In this document: positions 59,479 to 64,000 of the stretch, piece after piece
Layout of the letters: the number at the start of each line of letters is the position of its first letter
Position numbering within the stretch: position 1 is the first letter of the stretch
Origin: Mycobacterium sp. URHB0044
GTDB taxonomy: Bacteria; Actinomycetota; Actinomycetes; Mycobacteriales; Mycobacteriaceae
Direction: 5' to 3'
Assembly (NCBI RefSeq): GCF_000620625.1
Contig: NZ_JIAW01000023.1
Coordinates: 1 to 64,000 of the forward strand
Length of the DNA: 64,000 nucleotides
Position numbers and translations under genes: made by a program
Notes under the pieces: model-generated
Told to the model about the DNA's origin: nothing
The model's input: only the letters and a program-made list of their open reading frames with translations
The model's database searches: none

Positions 59479-60667
59479 GGGGGATCTCCTTCCACGGCAT
59501 GCCTGCGTCGGCCCGTAGGTCCCCTGGCAGCCCAAGGATCCGTTCGCCGAGGATGTTTCGCATCACCTCTGAGGTACCGCCTTCGATGGTGTTGGCGCGG
59601 CTGCGCAGGAAGCGCTGTTGCACCGGTCCCCGCCAGTCGGATTCGTCGTCGTCGTCCCGGCCCATGGCGTAGCCGTGATACAGGATCCCCTCTGGCCCAA
59701 GGAAATCCATGCAGAACTGATAGATCTGCTGGTTGAGTTCTGCGCCGACCAGCTTGCCGATCGAGCCCTCGGGGCCGGGTCCGCCGACCGTGGCGGCGGC
59801 CCGCGAACGTTCGGAGGTCAGGCGCTGGGCCTCGGCGCGCAACCACAGCTGGGACAGGCGGTCCCGCAGCACCGGCGTCTGCAGGTCGGGGCGCGACGCC
59901 CACAGCGAGACCGCCTCGGCGATGGTCCCCGCACCGCGGCGGCTGGCGCTGCCGCCGAGCGCGCTGCGCTCGTTCATCAGCGTCGTCATGGCGACGTTCC
60001 AGCCGTTGCCGACGTCACCGAGGCGGTGCGCGTCGGGGATGCGGGCGTCGGTGAAGTAGACCTCGTTGAACTCGGCCTGCCCGGTCATCTGGCGCAGCGG
60101 CCGGGTCTCCACACCGGGGCCGTGCATGTCGATGACGAAGTACGTCAGCCCCTTGTGCTTGGGCACGTCGGGATTGGACCGGGCGAGCAGCAGGCCCCAC
60201 CGCGCGCGGTGCGCGAGGCTGGTCCACACCTTCTGCCCGTTGATCACCCAGTCGTCACCGTCGCGGACGGCCGAGGTGGCCAGCCCGGCCAGGTCGGAGC
60301 CGGCGCCCGGCTCGGAGAACAGCTGGCACCAGATGTGCTCGGTACTGGCCAGCGGTCGCAGCCAGGACTTCTTGACGTCGTCGCTCTGCGCGTGTTCGCG
60401 GATGGTCGGCGCCGCCATGCCGTAGCCCATGGGATTGAGGCCCAGCGGTACGGGACCGCCGGCCCCCTGCAGGATCCGGTCGGCGTCGGCCTGCAGCCCG
60501 CGCGAGACGCCAAGCCCGCCGAGACCTTCTGGGAAGTGCACCCAGGACAGGCCGGCGTCGTAACACGCGGCGAGGAATTCGGGGATGGGGACCGACTTCG
60601 GATCGTGGTCGGCGACGACCCGGCGCGCGAGATCCGCGACGCGGTCGGCATCAGCAACATTGCTCAT
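59471..60667 (-). CDS. acyl-CoA dehydrogenase (FadE family), partner subunit
   Basis: A 398-residue ACAD: CQLFSEPGAGSDLAGLATSA (FAD/acyl contacts), the GQKVWTSLAHRARW segment, and near the C-terminus ANTIEGGTSEVMRNILGERILGLP. Probably forms a heterotetramer with the neighbour. ATG 60667 is chosen; a GTG at 60691 is possible. It would introduce an alpha-beta double bond in an unidentified acyl-CoA, passing electrons to ETF. Confidence 0.87.
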   Translation of the reverse strand: MSNVADADRVADLARRVVADHDPKSVPIPEFLAACYDAGLSWVHFPEGLGGLGVSRGLQADADRILQGAGGPVPLGLNPMGYGMAAPTIREHAQSDDVKKSWLRPLASTEHIWCQLFSEPGAGSDLAGLATSAVRDGDDWVINGQKVWTSLAHRARWGLLLARSNPDVPKHKGLTYFVIDMHGPGVETRPLRQMTGQAEFNEVYFTDARIPDAHRLGDVGNGWNVAMTTLMNERSALGGSASRRGAGTIAEAVSLWASRPDLQTPVLRDRLSQLWLRAEAQRLTSERSRAAATVGGPGPEGSIGKLVGAELNQQIYQFCMDFLGPEGILYHGYAMGRDDDDESDWRGPVQQRFLRSRANTIEGGTSEVMRNILGERILGLPGDLRADAGMPWKEIPRG

Positions 60668-60727
60668 CTCGTCACGATAGGAAATCGACACCCGTCAACT
60701 TCCACCGGGGCCGCAATCCCCTGCGCT

Positions 60728-60820
60728 CATCCCCTGCGCCGAGACTGCGGGGAGATCGCGAATTCGGCGCGGAATGCGATCTCCTAGCAGTCTCGGCGGG
60801 GGAGGTGAGGGGATCGGCGG
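60728..60820 (+). repeat. left direct repeat of the coiled-coil cassette, containing palindrome copy B
   Basis: The palindrome GCCGAGACTGCGGGGAGATC...GATCTCCTAGCAGTCTCGGC occupies 60738-60797. It and its flanks (CATCCCCTGC before, GGATCGGCGGG after) recur at 62968-63058 in the same orientation with about four substitutions and a small indel. Confidence 0.85.
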
Positions 60821-60831
60821 GGGAGGTGTCT

Positions 60832-62253
60832 TCACCCTCGGTGCTGGCGTACTGCCCCCACCCACGGATCGGCGAGCATCAACATGACCATTTCGATGAT
60901 CTCGGCATCCTGGCTCCGGTTGCGGCCCGCCAGTAGGTGCGCTGCTTCCTCTATGCGCTGCAAACAGGCGCGAAAAGCGCCGCCGGCGGCATCGAGATAG
61001 AAGGCGGCAGCCTCCATCTGAGCTTGATCGGTGAACTGCACTGGCGAATGAGCAAACTCGGGGGATAGGTCCCTAGCTCGCTCCTGCACCATCAACACGA
61101 GATTTCGTACCAGCTCGACGTCCGGCGGCGGTTGGGACGAATTGTCCTCGGCCATACCGATTTCCAGCGCGTAGTCGATCTGGTAAAGCGCGTCCACGGC
61201 GCTCTCGATGGATCTGATCCGCTCGTCCGAGCGGACGTCCGCCGGCGGAATGGGAATCGTCAGCAATCTCGACGCCATGGTCATCGACGCCGACATCGCC
61301 CGAGCTACGTCGGCCTGTGCTTGCCGCACGACATCCTCGGCATAGGCATGCGCGCTGTCGATCTCGGCTTGCGCGGCCTGCCGCGCCTGTTCGATCTCGG
61401 CCTCTGCGGCCTGCCTCGCGGCGGCCACCTCGGCGGTGGCCTGCCCACGCGCGGCCGCAACCTCCGCGGCCGCATCGGCGCGCACCTTCTCGGACTCGCG
61501 GCGCACCCGAGCGAGCGCTTCCTCCCCGGTCGCCCGTTCCGCCGCGCGCTCCGTCATGCGCTGTTCGGCACGCGCCTCCGCGGCGCGGACCCGTTCCTCG
61601 GCCGCCGCCTTCTCGGCCTCCGCATCGGCGCGAACCTTGTCGAGCTGGGCCTGCAGCAGTTGCAACGCCTTTTCGCCGGCCGCCCGTTCCGCCGCGCGCT
61701 CCGTCATGCGCTGTTCGGCACGCGCCTCCGCGGAGCGCACCCGTTCCTGGGCTGCTGCCTCACCGGCGGCCGCGTCGGCGCGAGCCTGTTCAGTCTCGGC
61801 GCGCGCCAGCTGAATTGCCTGCTGATCGGCCGCCCGTTCCTTGGCTCGTTGACGGTCTTTGCGCGCCGAGTCGGCCTGCACCGCGCGGATCCGTTCCTGC
61901 GCTGCGTTGACTGCGCGTGCGGAATCGTCGGCTTCCGCCCGCGCCATCGACGCCGCTGCCTCGGCATCCAACCGAGCCTGGTGTGCGTCGCGTGCCCGGC
62001 TTTCGGCCTCACGGCTTCGTTGGTCGGCCTCGACGAGCTGCATCACCAGCGAGGGACGGGGCTTGGCAGGCCCGTGGCGTTGGCGATGCTCGAGGAGTTC
62101 ACGCTCACTCATCGCCGCTATCGCGACCGACTCTGGCCTTGGCTGCAAGCCCAACCGCTTGGACGACTCGACCGATTCCACGGCAGCGCGTCGCGTCAAC
62201 CGGGCCCACTTGTCGACGTCGAGGTCCTCGATGTGCTGGCGCGTGGTCGTCAC
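60832..62253 (-). CDS. long coiled-coil protein with duplicated heptad block
   Basis: A 473-residue protein. An N-terminal 80-residue part (LDVDKWARLTRRAAVESVES) precedes about 230 residues of Ala/Glu/Arg-rich coiled coil, then a globular C-terminal domain of about 140 residues (LLTIPIPPADVRSDERIRSIESAVDALY onward). Within the coiled coil a 50-codon unit (VRxAEARAEQRMTERAAERA) is repeated with near-identical DNA. It starts ATG overlapping the preceding stop (ATGA). Not recognised; a scaffold or cell-pole-type protein is possible, with no direct evidence. Confidence 0.75.
   Translation of the reverse strand: MTTTRQHIEDLDVDKWARLTRRAAVESVESSKRLGLQPRPESVAIAAMSERELLEHRQRHGPAKPRPSLVMQLVEADQRSREAESRARDAHQARLDAEAAASMARAEADDSARAVNAAQERIRAVQADSARKDRQRAKERAADQQAIQLARAETEQARADAAAGEAAAQERVRSAEARAEQRMTERAAERAAGEKALQLLQAQLDKVRADAEAEKAAAEERVRAAEARAEQRMTERAAERATGEEALARVRRESEKVRADAAAEVAAARGQATAEVAAARQAAEAEIEQARQAAQAEIDSAHAYAEDVVRQAQADVARAMSASMTMASRLLTIPIPPADVRSDERIRSIESAVDALYQIDYALEIGMAEDNSSQPPPDVELVRNLVLMVQERARDLSPEFAHSPVQFTDQAQMEAAAFYLDAAGGAFRACLQRIEEAAHLLAGRNRSQDAEIIEMVMLMLADPWVGAVRQHRG
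61531..61733. repeat. internal 53-nt perfect repeat in the coiled-coil gene, 150 nt apart
   Basis: 61531-61583 and 61681-61733 are identical (start CGCCCGTTCCGCCGCGCGCT). The 150-nt spacing equals 50 codons, so the protein contains two tandem copies of a 50-residue block. Near-zero divergence suggests recent duplication or gene conversion. Confidence 0.85.
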
Positions 62254-62915
62254 CGGCGCCGCCGCCTTCCGCCGGTCTCTTCGCCCGTGGCGGAGGGTGT
62301 TTCACCGGACGCCGGTTCTGGGGCGGCAGCGGTGGCCGGCTCCGCCGCGCGCCGCCGTCTCGGCTCGGGAGCCGACCCGCTCGGAGCGGGCTCTCCGGTG
62401 CTCGATGCCTGTCCGTCCGGTGGCGGCGTCTCGACCGGCCCGCGGTGTGCCTGCGCGGGCGCGGCAAGCGTGGAAAGTGGTCCGCTCTGCTGTGCCAGCA
62501 CCAGGAGAAGCTGCTCCTGGTGGACCGCCACGGCCTTGGCGAGGGTGTCGTCGCCGAGCCGCTCGGCATCACGAAGCAGCCCCCGCAGGAGCTCCAACGT
62601 CACCTCCGGTCCAAGGCCCAGGGTCGCGCCCTCGCTGGCCGCAGGTTCTAGCGCGGCGGTGTCCACCACCTGCCACCACTGGTCCCAGCATCGCGCCACG
62701 GCCTCCGCGCGCTGCTCAGCCTCGCGACCTTCCTCGTAGTGGCGTTCTCGCTGATCACGCTCAGCGACAGCCCGCTTACCGGCCTGACGAGACGCGAACA
62801 GCACAGCGCATAACACGATGACAGCGGCGACCACCGCGGCCGCGCCCGCGAAGCCAGCGGAGAGGACGAAGTCCCGCGCCGGCGGAAAATCGATTGCTAG
62901 TACAACTCGGCTCAC
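62250..62915 (-). CDS. single-pass membrane protein, partner of the coiled-coil protein
   Basis: A 221-residue protein with a transmembrane segment near the N-terminus (FVLSAGFAGAAAVVAAVIVLCAVLFA), a charged helical region (AVAERDQRERHYEEGREAEQRAEAVARCWDQWW, read in parts), a helical domain (LELLRGLLRDAERLGDDTLAKAVAV) and a low-complexity Pro/Ala/Arg tail ending RRRRR. GTG 62915 is the best start. Its stop overlaps the coiled-coil start, so the two are coupled. No family recognised. Confidence 0.7.
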   Translation of the reverse strand: MSRVVLAIDFPPARDFVLSAGFAGAAAVVAAVIVLCAVLFASRQAGKRAVAERDQRERHYEEGREAEQRAEAVARCWDQWWQVVDTAALEPAASEGATLGLGPEVTLELLRGLLRDAERLGDDTLAKAVAVHQEQLLLVLAQQSGPLSTLAAPAQAHRGPVETPPPDGQASSTGEPAPSGSAPEPRRRRAAEPATAAAPEPASGETPSATGEETGGRRRRR

Positions 62916-62967
62916 CCCGTCAGTCTCGCACCCGACGGCGCCGTCGGATGCACGGAATTGGAGTCGA

Positions 62968-63058
62968 CATCCCCTGCGCCGAGACTGCTGGGAGATCGCG
63001 AATTCGGCCCGGAACGCGATCTCCCAGCAGTCTCGGCGGGGGGGGGGGGGATCGGCGG
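62968..63058 (+). repeat. right direct repeat of the coiled-coil cassette, containing palindrome copy C
   Basis: Palindrome GCCGAGACTGCTGGGAGATC...GATCTCCCAGCAGTCTCGGC at 62978-63037, followed by 13 consecutive G. Matches the left repeat closely in the same orientation, 2,240 nt away. It lies between the membrane-protein gene start and the end of the beta-lactamase-family gene. Confidence 0.85.
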
Positions 63059-63070
63059 GTGGGGGTGGGG

Positions 63071-64000
63071 TCAGCGAGCGACGGGGATCTCCGCGGCGAT
63101 GGCGTCCAGCAGCGCGGGGTAGCGCTTGGCCTCGCGGTGCCCGCCGGGCTTGCCGCTGCTGACGACGCCCGCGGCGAGCCCGCGCGACGGGTCGGCCCAT
63201 ACCGCGATGTTGACCAGACCGGTGTGCCCGAACGCGTCGGGGGCGTTGCGGCCGAACGGCCCGAACCGCTTGGAACCCAACATGAATCCGGTGCCCCAGC
63301 GCAGCGGCACCCCACCCGTCGCGACGTCCGGGCGGAGCCTCCGGGCCTCGCGCGTCGCCGCGCGCAGCGTCTCGGGCCGCATCACCCGCACGCCGTCGAG
63401 TTCGCCACCACGGCACCAGATCTCGGCGAAGCGGGACAGCTCGTCGGCGTTCGACACCGTGTTGGACGACGGCAGCACGCCGGTGAGATAGCGGGGCGTG
63501 TTGGTGAACGGAATGATCTGGTGCGTCGTACCGCCGATGGCCGTGCGGAACGCCGCCGCGATCAGCGCGGGCAACGGCTTGCCCGTGGCGTGACTCGGCG
63601 CTACCAGCGGAACGTCTTGCGGCGCAACGCCGTAATTCGTCCAGCGGAAGCCCAGCGGGTCGAGGATCTCCTCGGCGAGGACGTCGCGAATGTTGCGTCC
63701 CGTTGCAGCCGACACGATCTCGCGGACCAGCGGACCCCACGTCAGTGCGTGGTACACGTGCACCAGACCGGGCCGGTAGATCGGTTTCAGCTTGCCCAAC
63801 ATCTCGCGGGCGTACTCGCTGTCGTCCATGCGCTTCACGTCGGGCCGTGGCCCGGTGGCGAACGGCACGCCCGCACTGTGCGTCAGCACGTGCCGGATCG
63901 TGGTGCGGTCCTTGCCGTGACTGGTGTAGCTCGGCAGGTAGTCGCACACGCGGTCGTCGAGCGAGAACGCGCCGCGCTCGACGAGCATGTGCACGACGGT
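63071..64000 (-). CDS. serine beta-lactamase/esterase family protein, N-terminus beyond the window
   Basis: The C-terminal 309 residues of a class C beta-lactamase-like protein (Beta-lactamase family, PF00144 type): RHVLTHSAGVPFATG, the YHALTWGPLVREIV segment with the catalytic-region Tyr, and GHTGLVNIAVWADPSRGLAAGVVSS, which carries the HTG triad element. The SxxK serine motif should lie just upstream of the window edge. Members are esterases, transesterases or peptidases; M. tuberculosis has several Lip-type relatives. The start is not in the window. Confidence 0.87.
   Translation of the reverse strand, partial: TVVHMLVERGAFSLDDRVCDYLPSYTSHGKDRTTIRHVLTHSAGVPFATGPRPDVKRMDDSEYAREMLGKLKPIYRPGLVHVYHALTWGPLVREIVSAATGRNIRDVLAEEILDPLGFRWTNYGVAPQDVPLVAPSHATGKPLPALIAAAFRTAIGGTTHQIIPFTNTPRYLTGVLPSSNTVSNADELSRFAEIWCRGGELDGVRVMRPETLRAATREARRLRPDVATGGVPLRWGTGFMLGSKRFGPFGRNAPDAFGHTGLVNIAVWADPSRGLAAGVVSSGKPGGHREAKRYPALLDAIAAEIPVAR

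Noticed and set aside
61531..61733. Regular repeats considered as a CRISPR or VNTR outside coding sequence
   Set aside because: They lie in frame inside the coiled-coil gene and encode heptad-like protein repeats.
60738..63037. Repeated palindromes considered as a CRISPR array
   Set aside because: Only three widely spaced copies separated by genes; no regular spacers and no cas genes.
62918..63947. Long upstream extension of the membrane-protein frame through the beta-lactamase-family gene
   Set aside because: It is out of phase with the well-supported beta-lactamase-family protein on the same strand and crosses the palindrome. The GTG at 62915 starts a normal membrane protein.
1..64000. 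tRNA, rRNA, integrase, transposase or phage genes
   Set aside because: None seen by reading either strand; nothing in the window indicates an integrated element apart from the repeat-bracketed coiled-coil cassette.

Overview
The window is about 64 kb of GC-rich actinobacterial chromosome, almost certainly from a fast-growing Mycobacterium (Mycolicibacterium). Signs of this include a HAD hydrolase/GH65 pair matching M. tuberculosis Rv3400-Rv3401, a DesA3-type desaturase followed by its Rv3230c-type reductase, a cutinase, a WS/DGAT acyltransferase, paired FadE acyl-CoA dehydrogenases, a cyclase/NB-ARC/LuxR giant regulator, and SigG- and SigJ-like ECF sigma factors fused to SnoaL domains. I see no rRNA, tRNA, CRISPR array, insertion sequence or prophage. 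The left edge carries a striking poly-G tract that may be an assembly problem.

Layout. 0.2-4.3 kb: two flavin reductases converge on a solute-binding lipoprotein and an LLM flavin monooxygenase, probably for scavenging an organosulfur or similar compound. 4.4-9.8 kb: a lipoprotein, a SigG-like sigma factor divergent from an SDR/DUF899/membrane-protein run, and a secreted cutinase. 9.8-14.1 kb: a six-gene leftward run behind a MarR regulator. It ends in four translationally coupled genes: an Lgt-like membrane protein, a proline-rich membrane protein, a radical SAM enzyme with the cysteine layout of archaeal tetraether lipid synthase (Tes), and a small membrane protein. This is the best candidate for an undescribed system. 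15-19 kb: a MarR regulator with three matching operators facing a quinone oxidoreductase, and an ECF41 sigma factor facing its typical AhpD-like partner. 18.8-28.5 kb: sugar phosphorylase, CDP-diacylglycerol hydrolase, SelO, hemerythrin, SDR/SRPBCC/carotenoid-desaturase-like genes and small membrane proteins.

28.6-44 kb: RecQ, an amino-acid permease, the desaturase/reductase pair with a divergent PucR-type regulator, a mycothiol-dependent-isomerase-like protein, the 1,100-residue LuxR regulator, a gene-poor kilobase with a small secreted repeat protein and a stop-interrupted zinc-finger-like reading frame, a wax-ester-synthase-like enzyme, a lipoprotein and a thioredoxin-reductase-like flavoprotein. 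44-54.4 kb: HrpA helicase, small proteins, and a tightly overlapped MoxR/DUF58/vWA chaperone-type operon. 54.4-58.2 kb: a RidA-fold protein lacking the usual arginine, a GAP-family membrane protein, and an AraC regulator divergent from an aldo/keto reductase. 58.3-64 kb: two FadE dehydrogenases, a two-gene coiled-coil cassette bracketed by near-identical direct repeats that contain a 60-nt palindrome, and the C-terminal part of a serine beta-lactamase-family protein cut by the window edge.

Functions rest on motif reading and family knowledge. No database search was possible, so specific substrates are inference throughout.
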